A stretch of 64,000 nt of DNA from Numida meleagris. Its lineage: Eukaryota; Chordata; Aves; Galliformes; Numididae. The stretch spans positions 15,845,331-15,909,330 of the forward strand of contig NC_034415.1 of the NCBI RefSeq assembly GCF_002078875.1. The letters are read 5' to 3'. A model generated the notes under the pieces. It saw nothing but the letters and a program-made list of their open reading frames with translations, had not been told where the DNA came from and ran no database searches. Shown here in pieces: positions 53,927 to 64,000 of the stretch. Both the position numbers and the translations under genes were made by a program. How positions within the stretch are numbered: the first letter of the stretch is position 1; every line of letters starts with the position of its first letter.

Positions 53927-54000
53927 ACTGCTGCAAAGGCTACTTAGTTGCATGGGCTTATGGTAAAGGATGCATCCATGCAACTCAGTAGCGCTACAGT
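53927..54000. ncRNA. Candidate pre-miRNA-like hairpin
   Basis: Arms 53939-53955 (GCTACTTAGTTGCATGG) and 53976-53992 (CCATGCAACTCAGTAGC) are complementary over 17 bp with one mismatch, around a 20-nt loop. After an internal loop, ACTG at 53927-53930 pairs with CAGT at 53997-54000, giving a hairpin of about 74 nt. Size and shape fit a microRNA precursor, but I recognise no known family and the stem is short. It may equally be a chance or MITE-type inverted repeat. Confidence 0.3.
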
Positions 54001-55163
54001 TTCTTTATCTCTAGTAGTCATAAAATAAGCTCTAATTTTGAAGAGCTACATTGGCAGTGCATTTGAATCAGGTTTTTCCACTGACTGCAAAAGCAGCACA
54101 GTTCAGTCAGCATCATCCATATAACTTTTGTCACATATTCATTTAGCAACACTAGGTAATCTTAATGGAAAATGTTAACAGAATTATAACAGAAAACAAC
54201 CGAATTTTCCCTGATATTAAAATAGGACTGCTCTGAGATCATAAACAAGGAAATGTGTATTCCTGGAACACAAATATAGCCACGTATCTTCAGAAAAGCG
54301 AGGTACCCAGAAAAAGGCATTTCAAACGACCTGGATGGACTGCTTCTTCCTTTGTCATATTGTAGAGCAATCAATTTTCATGAGTGTTTGAAAATGAAGC
54401 TATGATCAGTATACCAATAAAGACTGTATGAAAACAAATCCAGAGCGAACTGGAACATATGCACATGGGACATTCCACACCCTAGAATTATATCAGCTTG
54501 TAGATGCACAAGAAAACAGGAATGAAATTCTTGTTGCATGGATTTAGAGTTGTTATGGGAAGGAGCTAAGAACACTGTTGCTCTCCTGTCAGCACTGCCC
54601 AGTGTATCTCAAGTGCTCCAGGCATGCTGGAGTTATGGCTGTGTAGTTGTCAGCACAGCTGCACCAACTGCCTCATACTGACAATCACAAGTTTCACCAG
54701 GGCTAGAATTCTGCACAAAATCCGAATGTTAGTTTTGTACAAAAAGTATGGAACAGTGTAACAGGATCTACTCTCAACTATGATTTTGAGCATTTCAGCA
54801 CCTTTCAGATGAACTTAGCCCACCAAAAATCAAATCTCACTCCTGTGCAGAGTCTGCAGTGACTTCAGTTAAAAGATCTGTGTTCAGGAGGCTGCATAGT
54901 AAGTCTACTGAACCTGCAACAACAGAAGTCTATATATTGCTGCTTTTCACATTAACTCATTAAGGGGAAATGCACAAGAAATTCCATTAATATACTGCAA
55001 AATATTTTTAATACCAACAGACTGTTGTTTCAATTTCTGAACAGGAGATGAATAGAGCAGGTTATTCATAATTCGTAACGCTCATTTTCCTAAACTCTCT
55101 GGTTTTAGGAAATCAAAGTTTGACAGTTCTTATTTCAAAAGATCCCAAAAAAAAGTTCACAGT

Positions 55164-55177
55164 TGACTAGATGGCAG
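55164..55177 (+). promoter_or_regulatory. Candidate CTCF motif beyond the HS2ST1 3' end
   Basis: TGACTAGATGGCAG matches 12 of 14 positions of CCASYAGRKGGCRS, with the whole ACTAGATGGCAG core intact and a CAC following. Unlike the other two CTCF-like sites it sits in A+T-rich DNA, so base composition alone does not explain it. It lies about 0.6 kb past the candidate HS2ST1 poly(A) signal. Confidence 0.45.
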
Positions 55178-55459
55178 CACTAGATATAAAAGCAGACCGT
55201 TTTCCTCCCTTCTGTGTTCCATGGACAGTAAAGTTTTCAGAGTACACCAAAAATGACTACCTCTCCATTTGTAGCCAGCATTTTTTAAAAAATACTTAAG
55301 CTCATTTACCTCTACCCTGTCAGTTCACAGCAAAGAACAGGAAGTAAATCAAATGTCGTATATGGACTATGAAAAATATATTGCTCTTAGAAGTAAAAAA
55401 TAAAATGTATTTTTCTACTGTTACTGAAGACTCCTTTCCGAAACCTTAAATCCTGGGGA

Positions 55460-55494
55460 AACAAAAAAAAAAAAAAAGAAAAAAGAAAAAAAAC
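55460..55494. repeat. A-rich low-complexity tract
   Basis: About 35 bp of A broken only by single G bases. It lies about 300 bp from the candidate poly(A) signal at 55789. No target-site duplication or upstream retrocopy was recognised, so it is read as simple low complexity. Confidence 0.7.
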
Positions 55495-55788
55495 TTCTAA
55501 AATTGCTTATGAAATAGACAGTTTCTATAGATTGAAAAGGCTTTGTCTATTGTTCTCTTGTCAATACAGATGTATTTGTATAGATATCTTTGTCATTACT
55601 TAGGTGAACGTTGCATATTTTCACTTAGTAAATGCTTCTCTTAAAAAGGTGCTCTTCTAAAAAATTTTGAAGACAACTCAAGAACGTAAACCAATCCAAA
55701 TTATGGTGAAGGAAAACAATTTAGTCAATACATCTAAAATAAAACTATCACTTAGTAGATAATCTTCACTGGGATTATAAATATTTCT

Positions 55789-55794
55789 TTTATT
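55789..55794 (-). terminator. Candidate HS2ST1 polyadenylation signal (AATAAA)
   Basis: The plus strand reads TTTATT here, so the HS2ST1 strand reads AATAAA. A T/G-rich stretch (GTTTTATTTTAGATG) follows within about 50 nt, as expected for a downstream element. A further AATAAA lies at 53495-53490 and could serve a longer isoform. Confidence 0.45.
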
Positions 55795-57867
55795 TCGAAA
55801 GAAGTTACTGTTTTGTTATAAAAGTTTTTAGATCTCCATTTGCTACTTCTTACGTATGACTCCTCAGCTCCTTCCTTTAGCTAGGAAACATGTTTCCATG
55901 TGTGAACACATCTTATTCCCAAGCACACTGGCATTATTAATGACGTCAGTAGACAAGAACTGGAACAGGAAATCTTATGCATGGTTCACACTACCTAAAT
56001 GGTAAGCTACCAGAAGGAACTTCCCTGATTATTTGGGAAGAACAATGAGGTCTATTTTTGAAATTCAAAAAGAAAATCCAAGAAAACAAAGAAAACTCAA
56101 GATGTACTTGACAGTCTCTCATTATCCTGTCTGTAACTGGACTGTTGCTTTTGGCAGCAGACACCAGTTTTCAGACCATTTTCCATTTCCTTTGTTTTCA
56201 TTACAAGAACAAGCTGGTTAAAGAAACACCACTTGGTAATTTTAAACTAAGCCTTCATTCAGCATCATCCTTTAGGAATTAAAACCTTTACAATCCTCCT
56301 TTTTTTTTTCCTCCTAACTTTGTCTCCTCTGTGCCTTCTCTCCTATCAAACTCAATGAAAAGCACTTTAAGAAAAGGCAGGTGTAAGATGTGTAAATACT
56401 CGTATTTAAGAAAATTCAATAGGAAACAAATTCTTATAGTTCTCCACTGCCATTTGCTATAATGCAGTGGCCCCAAACATCTGTTCTCAAATTTCAATCT
56501 ACTTGGTCTACCAGGTGTTTCACATTGTTAATAATGGCAACTCACAAATTTACAATAGTCACATAAGGCAGTTACATAAATACAATTATGTCAAGTTCAC
56601 TGCATCTTTCTCAACCAGACTACACATCACATTTTTCTTCTTTTCCTCTTAATACAACAAAAGAGTAAAAGCTACGTTTCTGTAAAGAGCATCCCTGGAC
56701 AACATTCTTGTTTTAAAGTCATAGAGGTCACTGAAGTGCATTTCAGCAATATCCAACAGTTAACTCAACCAGGAAGTATATGTGATGTCTTTTTTACTTC
56801 ACACGTAACAGAACTGGTGCAAAAAACCCCACTTCAAACTAGTTACTTTAAACCTTTTGGTCCAAATACATAAAATAAGCAGTATTTACAGCATTTTACT
56901 CATTTTGTAAATGTAATGCTTTAAAACACATTATAAAGCACCTTAGTAAAAATATTCTACAGGTAAAAGTAGTGAAATAGTAGGAAAACCCTAACCATAC
57001 CACAGCTCACTAATGGAGTCATAATATGGATTCACCAATACCTCAGCTTACAATAATTACAAAGAATTCATGGAGAAACTTTATACTGATTTTACTACTT
57101 TTATACCACTGTGTAAGTATCGACTAGAACTGCAGACAAAACCAACTTTCTTGGCAGTTTTCCCAACCTCAATCAAGTGGTGGTGGGCATAAAAAACAGC
57201 AACAAAAATACCCACTGCTCCGATTCTTTAACTTTTTACAATATTAACGTGGAAATGATGTTCTAACACTAACAATTAGTTGTAATTTCTTTTTAATAAA
57301 ACCACAAATATAAATATGGGCAATTCCAGCGGCAGCAGCATTTCTCAGCAGAACATGAGTAACCATCCCAATCAATACCATGTGACGTGATTCACAAAAA
57401 CAAAGCACAGATGTCAACCAGTTATTAACACTACTCATATAGTATACAACCAAGATTTCCATGTTGAAAGCTGGGAAAAATGACTTCCTCTTCACAGAAG
57501 TATAAATGAAAATAAATTGCTCTGAAAATAAAAAAGAGCATTAACAGAAGCATTTTTTTCTCTTTATATTTTCAACTAGAACTGCTGTGTGTTAATTGCT
57601 CCAAATTAAAATGTAGATTTCCTCAGGTAAAGGGTATTAACTCCCACTGAAAGTATTAGTTAGATAAAAGAAATGAAGCTTTTGCTTCTGGATTACCAAC
57701 AGAGTTAGTCAGTATCCAACGCCCTGGAGGTGATCCACAGCCCACTTTTCTCAGACCTATAGAGAAACATCTTGGAGGTCTAACAAGCAATCTAGTTTCC
57801 ATGGCTGAGGACTAAGATGACGATGTGACTAAAGATTTAGGTCCGTAAATCTAAAAGTATTATGTTC
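55789..57867 (-). other. HS2ST1: HS2ST1 3' untranslated region (extent inferred)
   Basis: A+T-rich sequence follows the HS2ST1 stop with no open frame that I can support. The first exact AATAAA on the minus strand that I found lies at 55794-55789, followed on that strand by a T/G-rich stretch, so the UTR may run about 2.1 kb. An ATTAAA variant at 57297-57292 could give a shorter form of about 0.6 kb. A Pumilio-type TGTAAATA lies at 56890-56883 on the transcript strand. The ends are inferred from motifs only, with no transcript evidence. Confidence 0.5.
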
Positions 57868-58094
57868 TTAGTTTGATTTAGGGTAAATCTTTTCATAGAA
57901 AAAGTTTTGAGCCAGGATATACAATTCTCCATCTTTTTCCCGAACTGCGTGTGCTCTGACAAATTGAAATTGCTCCAGTGCAAATTCATAGAACTCATTC
58001 TCCATTTTCCAGATTTCAGACTGTTGTAGCTTGGCAATAGTTTCTTTTGTGGGAAGTTTTTTCTCAGTTGTTTTCCTAAGATGAGACTTCTTTC
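57868..58094 (-). CDS. HS2ST1: HS2ST1 exon 7, terminal coding exon (residues about 282-356)
   Basis: This is the last coding exon, 227 nt including the TAA stop at 57870-57868. The acceptor is TGCATTTAG|GAAAGAAG, and the two leading bases complete Gly282. It encodes 74 residues beginning KKSHLRKTTEKKLPTKETIA and ending NFFYEKIYPKSN, the typical C-terminus of the enzyme. An open frame continues a few codons upstream to an ATG at 58104, but that ATG is intronic and is not a start. Confidence 0.97.
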
Positions 58095-61000
58095 CTAAAT
58101 GCAAAATGAAAGCAATAACTTCACTTTAAAGTTCACGTGATGAAAAAATGTATACAGTCCTTTTATTTACAGAATTTTACACTCTCAGTACGCCGATAAA
58201 CTGCACTTGGAGTGACACAACTTAATCCAGAGTTTATTAACACAATATGGGGGGCTGGAAAATTGCAGTTTCTCACTAAATGTTAATGAATTTTGAATCA
58301 GTTCTTTCAATTCTTTCTTCTGAGCCTAATAAACTCAGGGAATGAACATTTCATTCAAGGAACAGGATTATTCCACGTAATGTACTTGGAGCAAGATTAG
58401 TCCTACAGAATTAATTATTAAGATGTTAATCTGGTATCAAATGTGAAGGGTTTTACAAACTGCAGAGCCAGATACTTCTCTCATTAGAAAAAGATGACAA
58501 AAGTGATGACAGTACTTTCCTTAAGAAGTGCTATCTGTTGCTTTATATTAAATTTAATTACGTTAATTTTGTCAATACTACGTAAGTTGCACAGCCAGCT
58601 CCCAGAAAGTGAGCTGTCATCCACATGGCATACGTCTCATTATGATATCAGAAGTACTTGGACCTTGTATCCCAAGTAATCCAGTGGTTTGGGGAAATAA
58701 AACAATCTTGCAGAGAGAATGCTTTAGTGTAGGAAGAAATAAATTCACAGAGAACCTAAACTGCAAATACTGTGTGAAGGACAGTGGTCTGTGCGCTGGC
58801 AAAAGGCGCACAGAAAGGTAACAAAGCCAATCAAAGATGTAAAATAGTTTCAACAGGCAAAAGGACTCAGGTTAGAATTCTTCAGCACTTTTTCCCACCC
58901 CCAAGATTCTTGTCAGAGTGTTGTGGCGAGTTTCTGAGAACTTTTTAAAAGTCAGCTGATAGAAGAAAAACTCTCCAAAGAACAAAAGTTATCCTCCAAA
59001 GTGCATTTCGCTCACTGTTGGGAACTGACGATAACCAATAGCAATGACTGTTGTATGCTTGTCCTGTTCTTACACACTTCTGCTGACATGTGCTAATGGC
59101 CATCTCCAGAAACCAGATACTGAGCTTTAAGTATTTAACTAAGTATTTGTGAGCCGTATGGATCTTCAATCTGACAGAGAAATCCTATGATACACACTGC
59201 GTAACAGCATTCAGAGTTCTCCACAAAAACACCATCATGCTCATCATTTCTGAATACGATGTGTAGAATTTTTGATGTTAACTTTTCACAGTTTATGTGA
59301 TATCATTTTGCTCTCTCTGTCCTGGTCTTCCTTAACTAAATTATCCAGAAGCAGTCTTCAAAACTTCTGCATCAACAGTGACTGATTTTAAAAATGCTTG
59401 AGCTAAAAAGAAATTACTTCAGTTTTTGAAATCACTGCAATAAAAGCAAATTTAAGGAAGCCACTTAAACAAGAAAACAAATGTTTTTTGTTCAAAATTC
59501 ATTTTTCTTCCACTTCATTACTAGAAGATCTGAATTTTGATTCTGAACACAGGTGCTTTTTTGTTGTTGCTGTTTCTGAAATGAAAACCCAACTAAAACA
59601 AAACTTATTTTGCACAGCTAACTAGGTTGTACCGAGAACAGAATTTCAACAGGGCTTCCTAGGAAAGAGAAATCTTCCACTACCAACCACTTCACATAAC
59701 TGAAACCCTTGCAAGACCTTTCAGAAGCGTTCTGACAAACATCTGCCCCAGTTTCCTAAGTATATATTTTGAGCGTCTGTGATTTGCAAGTGTGGCATAC
59801 CTGCACAATTGCTTTGACCCCAATCTTCAATGTTTACAAATTGTATAAGAGTTTTCTTTAAAGAGTTCCTCTCTTCTGTAGGAACATCAGTCAACTGAGA
59901 GGCAAACTTCATGGAGTTTTAAAACTATTCATGTAAATAATTCACATTTCAAACAGTGATAAGAGGATGAGGGGGATACGGAAATCAACCATTTAAATAC
60001 CTGTCCGGTACAGTTCAGTGGCACCCTTGAAGAACCGGGGCAAAGCTGCCTCCAATAACATGATGAAATCTTCAAGCTCTTCAGTAACTCCCACGAGGAA
60101 GTATTCATTAATCAGGTTGTACTTGGCTTGTTCCAGAGCCCATCTGCTTCCCACATTCCTAAAATGGCAGAGGACAATTAAAGCAAGTTCTGATGTAAGC
60201 TAACAATCCTTGGTCCCTAGATGGAGATTACTTCATAACAGGACATTTACACAAGAAAGGCAAGATGTAACCATTTCTACCTTCATTTCCCTCCCCAGTT
60301 TCTCTTATCTGTGCTTGTATTTAAAATTTCACAATGTACTGTATATGGTTACTGTCTCTATTAATGCAATTGTCAGAGGATTTGCATTTTCTTCACTTTC
60401 ATGTTAGATACCACAAATGATTCTGTAAGAACACACCTTCCCTCTCGCATCTTACAAGCCTAACTGTGTACTAGAAAGTCACTGCAGTTAATGGGAGGAC
60501 TTCTCTCTTGAGCAACAAAGAGAAACTGAACTAACATTTTCCTCCTTTTATACTTCTTGGCAGTGTGAAAAATATAGGTTCAGACTTCTTTCTTTCCCTG
60601 CTTGTCCACCTGTCTGACAAACAGGCACTGAAAAATAATTTCCCAAGTGATCACTTGCTGTTCTTATGGTTAAATTAATTCCATTTGGATCAACAGTACC
60701 TGTGATAGATAATTCTCCTTGGTTTCACTCAGAATCCTTCAAATCACTTCTGTGTTGGTTTCGTTTTTTAATGTATTACTATTTCCTCTGTTACATAGTA
60801 CTAGAACACAATTATTTTATGTGAGCAAGCAGTTTTCTAATTTTGGTTTGCTAAGCAGTTCTTTAAAGTCTGGCCCAATGTTATAAAAATTCTGCATTGA
60901 CAGATGGACACTATTTGCTTTTCTTTCAGTTTCTGCTGTGTAACATTGACTACAGGATGTCTAGTAGAGGTCTAAGTAGATAAATTTGTGCAGAACTCAA

Positions 61001-63701
61001 ATATTTCATCCTCCACAAAGACTCTAGGAGCTTGAACGAAGTATCCACATTCAGAAAGACAGATACTGTAACCTGCTGGAACAGAAAAATGTAAGGGCTC
61101 CACATCTGCAAAAATTAATCTTTTTTAAAAAATGAAATAATTTGTTTTTCTTCAGGGCACTGCTGATACAGTATTCTACAATATTGCTTGTTTAAAGTAC
61201 TGCAAGACTGCTTCAGTAAAATGCTTTTCAAAGTGCCTTCATCAGAAAATACATTAGTAAAGCACCTTCTGCTAAACTTCATCCAGTTCTTCATGCTTTC
61301 CCCAACAGTACTACACATTCAGATTTGTTAAAATCGTATTTGAGAGATGACAAACATAACTAACTTAAGCCACATTTATCTCCCTACCAGCACTCGGAGC
61401 TGTGGCCACAGAAGAACGGAATTTGAAGCCAAAGTTTCTCTGGAGCACAGTCTGAACCTCCAGCTGCCACACATTCATCAAAGGTCTGGAACAGAGACAA
61501 CACAGAGCTGAGTATGTGTATCAAGCATCTCAACCTTAGTTGAGATGAGTTAGTTGCTAGAGTTATTGGGGACAGAAAAACACAAGATATGATGCGAAAG
61601 GGAAAAAAATCTAATTTTTTCAAGTCTTGCCTAGCCAGTATTTTATTCGGAGGACCTATATATCCAAATTAAAATAGTATTTGGAAAGCTTTTTATAAAT
61701 AGGAGTAATCAACAATTGGATCTTAGTTGTGCCCCTCACAAAGGTTGTATACCAAAACAAGAAAAACAGCCACGAAGTGCTGGTATTGTCATTTTTCCCT
61801 TACGAGAGAAGTTACTAAACATACAGCGTCAAATTTCACCAGGACTTGTGTAATCCTGGAACAGCTGGATCTTCAGAGCATGGAACACTGTGCCATTTGT
61901 GCTTTAGATCAAATTATGTTCTATTACATTTTAAATATTGTCACAAAGGACTAACCAGAAGTGAAAGAAAGTTGTTCACTGGGTAACAGAACATTCCAAT
62001 AGTGTGGCACATGGGCAGGCAGCTGTAGCAACACAGTTTCAATTACAGTAACACAGTTACAATAAAAACTCCATTAGCACTGTAAAGAATTTCTAAGTAT
62101 TTTACTCAGTCACCATAAAATAATGTTGTATGATATTTTTAATCAAGCTACTTACCTGGGATATATATATTTTTTTAATTTAATAACAATTAAGTGATCA
62201 CATAGACAAGTTTTTAGATTTCTTTTTTTCTGTATAATTACAATTTTCTATTCAAACCAGAAAAGTAAAAATGCATTTGTTTAATTCTTCCATGTTAGAA
62301 CAAGGACAGAGTCCTTTGCTTTTATTTTGAGGTACAAATCCTGAGGAAATGTGAAAAATGTAAGGACACTATACAAAGCAGGGATTAACCCATGGTGTCT
62401 TGTTCTGCATTGCACTCTGAGTATCAAATAGCTGGTACACGTCACACATCACAGATGAAGACATGATTTGACTAGGAAAACAGGACACTGGTATGCTTTC
62501 ACTAGAATAGTCCTCCAGAGAAATTCTGGTCTGATCCACCATTACAAATTTATAACATCAACATTACCTAAAAATTAAATTGTATAAATGCATCTCCTAA
62601 CTTACAAATGTATATACCAAATATGAACGGGCCCCTATCAAAAGAATAACTCCCTTGCTTATCCCTGGAGGGTATTTTATACTTAGAATGTGTAAGAGAA
62701 AGCAAATAATTTTTTAACTAAGATGATATAGAAGTCCCCTTCCCCACCTCCTCCTCCATACATACCTTGACTGCTCCATCCCGAAACTTAAAGAAATACT
62801 TTACAGCCTCTGTTCTTGAAGCCAAGCTAACTATAACTTTTCAAGTACGGAGATATAGAAAGAAAATTAAGAACTCTCCCACATATATGGTGTGGTACGG
62901 ATGGGGAAGGTTAATGGTAAAATGAATATTGAGATTCCACTCAGTAAAGGCACAACTGACTTCCAATGTTGAGACTGCATTTTTGACCTTCCCTACTTTT
63001 AACATGAAGAGCTATCAGTGATTCTGTCTTAACAGAATCAGAACTTACATCAGTCACTGTTACAGACACCATATTTGAGTCTACTGTTGAACTTACTGAA
63101 TTTTTATTGAATATATGTAAAAATGACACCATCTGTAAGCATACAGTTCTACTGAAACACTACGGAAAAGTGCATTACCCAATCCTACGACAATGAAGCC
63201 CTAAGATCAAACCAGTTTCACTTCCAATGAACTAGAGACGCTTGCAGGACAAGTTAAATCTGTATGTTGGTGACAAAATAAAAAAAGCAAGCAACCAAGC
63301 AAACAGAAAGTTGTTAATGCAATGTATTAGAACGTTAGAACAGGCAGCGTAATTTCAATGACAGTTCTGCTGCCCGCCCGCCTGTGCAGGAGGCGGCCGC
63401 TGCCGGCCGGAAGGGGGCGCCAAAGGCACGGGGCCAGGGGAGCGGCACGGTGGCCCCGGGCTGCGGGGCAGTGCTGGGGCGGAAGGGGATCCGCGCCTAT
63501 TTCCTACATTGTTTTTTTATTATCTTGGGTCAGAACACCGAATATAACAAAGTGTACTTTACCTTCTTATCCCCCTGTTTTCGCCTTCGTAGCCCTGGTC
63601 TGTAATCATCTCCAAAGCGCAGAAAGTAATAATAAGAAACTAGTCGTTCTATGGGATCTCTGATGACGTTTATGTAAATCGGTTTCTTTTTAACACCAAA
63701 T
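57868..63701 (-). CDS. HS2ST1: HS2ST1, heparan sulfate 2-O-sulfotransferase 1, 3' part of gene (exons 4-7)
   Basis: This Golgi type II membrane enzyme moves a sulfate from PAPS to the 2-O position of iduronate (less often glucuronate) in heparan sulfate. Four minus-strand exons are visible: 63701-63563, 61485-61388, 60158-60001 and 58094-57868. All have AG acceptors and GT donors and join in phase. Together they encode residues 151-356 if the protein has the family's usual 356 residues. The 3'-phosphate-binding motif (Arg164, Ser172) is in exon 4, the disulfide cysteines 201/209 and 222/228 are in exon 5, and the C-terminus ends IYPKSN. The N-terminal anchor, the 5'-phosphosulfate loop and the catalytic His142 belong to earlier exons beyond the right edge, so the gene is cut by the window rather than broken. 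Residue numbers rest on known family length and on the published roles of Arg164, Ser172 and Arg189. Identification is firm. Confidence 0.97.
58095..60000 (-). other. HS2ST1: HS2ST1 intron 6
   Basis: An intron of 1906 nt with donor GTATTT at its 5' end and a T-rich tract before TAG at its 3' end. I see no mobile element or RNA gene in it. The open frame at 59721-59912 on the minus strand shows no recognisable protein and is taken as chance. Confidence 0.9.
60001..60158 (-). CDS. HS2ST1: HS2ST1 exon 6 (residues about 229-282)
   Basis: This is a 158-nt exon with acceptor TTTTAG|GAATGTG and donor GGACAG|GTATTT. The first base completes Trp229. The exon then encodes NVGSRWALEQAKYNLINEYF, then a segment containing VGVTEELEDFIMLLEAALPRF, and ends ATELYRT plus one base of a glycine codon. 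The frame agrees with both neighbouring exons. This stretch forms part of the conserved sulfotransferase core. Confidence 0.96.
60159..61387 (-). other. HS2ST1: HS2ST1 intron 5
   Basis: An intron of 1229 nt between exons 5 and 6, with donor GTAGGG and acceptor TTTTAG. It is A+T-rich, and no repeat or RNA gene was recognised. Confidence 0.9.
61388..61485 (-). CDS. HS2ST1: HS2ST1 exon 5 (residues about 197-229)
   Basis: This is a 98-nt exon with acceptor TTCCAG|ACC and donor TGCTG|GTAGGG. It encodes 32 whole residues, starting TFDECVAAGGSDCAPEK and ending CGHSSEC, plus two bases of the tryptophan codon finished in exon 6. The four cysteines fall at positions 201, 209, 222 and 228, which form two disulfides in the known family structure. 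No stop or frameshift is present. Confidence 0.96.
63361..63500. other. GC-rich, CpG-dense block inside HS2ST1 intron 4
   Basis: About 140 bp rich in CpG and CCGG/GGCGC words sits between A+T-rich flanks with sharp edges. It includes GGCGGCCGC and GGGGGCGCC motifs. It could be a small intronic CpG island or insulator-type element. It is not coding for HS2ST1, since the exon 4 donor lies just to its right at 63562-63561. Confidence 0.5.
63407..63420 (+). promoter_or_regulatory. Candidate CTCF-like motif in intron 4
   Basis: CCGGAAGGGGGCGC matches 12 of 14 positions of the CTCF core consensus CCASYAGRKGGCRS, and the AGGGGGCGC half is intact. It lies within the GC-rich intronic block. This is motif evidence only. 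Confidence 0.35.
63563..63701 (-). CDS. HS2ST1: HS2ST1 exon 4 (residues about 151-196)
   Basis: This is a 139-nt exon. The acceptor reads CTGTAG before A-TTT-GGT, so the first base completes the preceding lysine codon; the donor is AAG|GTAAAG. It encodes FGVKKKPIYINVIRDPIERL followed by a YYYFLRFGDD stretch and a basic RRRKQGDKK tail. The RDP...S segment is the 3'-phosphate (PAPS) binding element of sulfotransferases, with Arg164 and Ser172. The third Arg of the basic cluster region corresponds to Arg189, known to influence iduronate versus glucuronate preference. The exon ends in phase 0. Confidence 0.96.
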
Positions 63702-64000
63702 CTACAGTAAAAGAGGAAAAAAAACGTCTTTTAAAGGTGAAATCAAAGCTTCTCATCTAATTCTTAGGAGTCAGTCTCTATGACACAACAGAAATCTATC
63801 TACAGAAGAGATGCTGGTGAGAGGAAGTTTAACGCTCGCTTCCTCCCCCCCTGTGCAGGATGTGGATGTGAAAGTCAGTTCAATTTCAGTTCTCAGCGAT
63901 TATTTTTTTTTAAATTATTTAATGAAATGAAGCAGAAATATTCTCTCACAACAGATACTAAGCATTTGCACATTATCCTGACTCTAGAAATGCCTCCGTT
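63702..64000 (-). other. HS2ST1: HS2ST1 intron 3 (3' part, cut by window edge)
   Basis: Sequence just upstream of the exon 4 acceptor, with a T-rich run before CTGTAG. It contains no coding similarity. Exon 3 lies beyond the window. Confidence 0.85.

Larger units (their letters stand above)
45681..55163. other. Intergenic, no protein gene recognised
   Basis: Mostly A+T-rich DNA between the CpG island and the HS2ST1 3' end. It holds the simple repeats and hairpins listed separately. The interval 51.3-52.3 kb is repeat-free and A+T-rich and could be regulatory. An AATAAA on the minus strand at 53495-53490 may mark a longer HS2ST1 transcript. Confidence 0.65.
61486..63562 (-). other. HS2ST1: HS2ST1 intron 4
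   Basis: An intron of 2077 nt with donor GTAAAG and acceptor TTCCAG. Most of it is A+T-rich. About 65 to 200 nt inside the donor end there is an abrupt GC-rich block (63361-63500), listed separately. Confidence 0.9.

Noticed and set aside
55460..55494. A-rich tract as the tail of a processed retrocopy
   Set aside because: No coding similarity upstream and no target-site duplication seen.
58095..58104. ATG upstream of exon 7 as a possible start of a short protein
   Set aside because: It lies before the AG acceptor at 58096-58095 and is intronic. The exon joins in phase to exon 6.
1..64000. CRISPR arrays, operons, phage or defence systems
   Set aside because: Sequence is vertebrate nuclear DNA. 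No regularly spaced repeats or clustered prokaryote-type genes are present.

Overview
The window looks like avian nuclear DNA, most likely from a galliform such as chicken. Three fragments of CR1 non-LTR retrotransposon are present, with the bird/reptile-type 3' terminus built on ATTCTATGATTCTA. The only protein-coding gene is split into vertebrate-style exons with consensus GT/AG splice sites, and the rest is long non-coding sequence. There is no bacterial, viral or organellar gene organisation, and almost all open frames in the window are chance frames.

Right end (about 55.8-64.0 kb, minus strand): the last four coding exons of HS2ST1, heparan sulfate 2-O-sulfotransferase 1. They encode residues 151-356 of an expected 356. 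Exon phases join without error, and the chain ends in the family's usual C-terminus. Exons 1-3 lie beyond the right edge. A 3' UTR of about 2 kb is likely, with an AATAAA on the minus strand at 55789-55794.

Left and middle (1 to about 55 kb): no protein-coding gene that I can support. In vertebrates the region downstream of HS2ST1 is a gene-poor interval leading to LMO4, and this fits that picture (inference). It holds a CR1 3' end cut by the left edge (1-223), a CR1 fragment with reverse-transcriptase C-terminal coding and 3' UTR (about 16560-17324), and a short CR1 3' end in reverse orientation (24216-24347). It also holds two much older relics: an L3/MIR3-like tail (about 8529-8650) and an L2-like reverse-transcriptase fragment (20778-21120). 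Several A+T-rich, homeobox-motif-rich blocks look like conserved developmental enhancers (26.6-27.4, 33.2-34.6, 36.3-36.9 and 39.2-39.6 kb).

A clear CpG island at about 44.99-45.61 kb stands alone, some 12 kb past the HS2ST1 stop codon. It has a CTCF-like motif, and a consensus splice donor lies just past it on the minus strand. It is the best candidate for an unannotated promoter, perhaps of a long non-coding RNA. Other points to check are a pre-miRNA-like hairpin at 53927-54000, a perfect 16-bp inverted repeat at 5756-5804, CTCF-like motifs at 55164 and 63407, and an abrupt GC-rich block inside HS2ST1 intron 4. I found no evidence for a novel multi-gene system.
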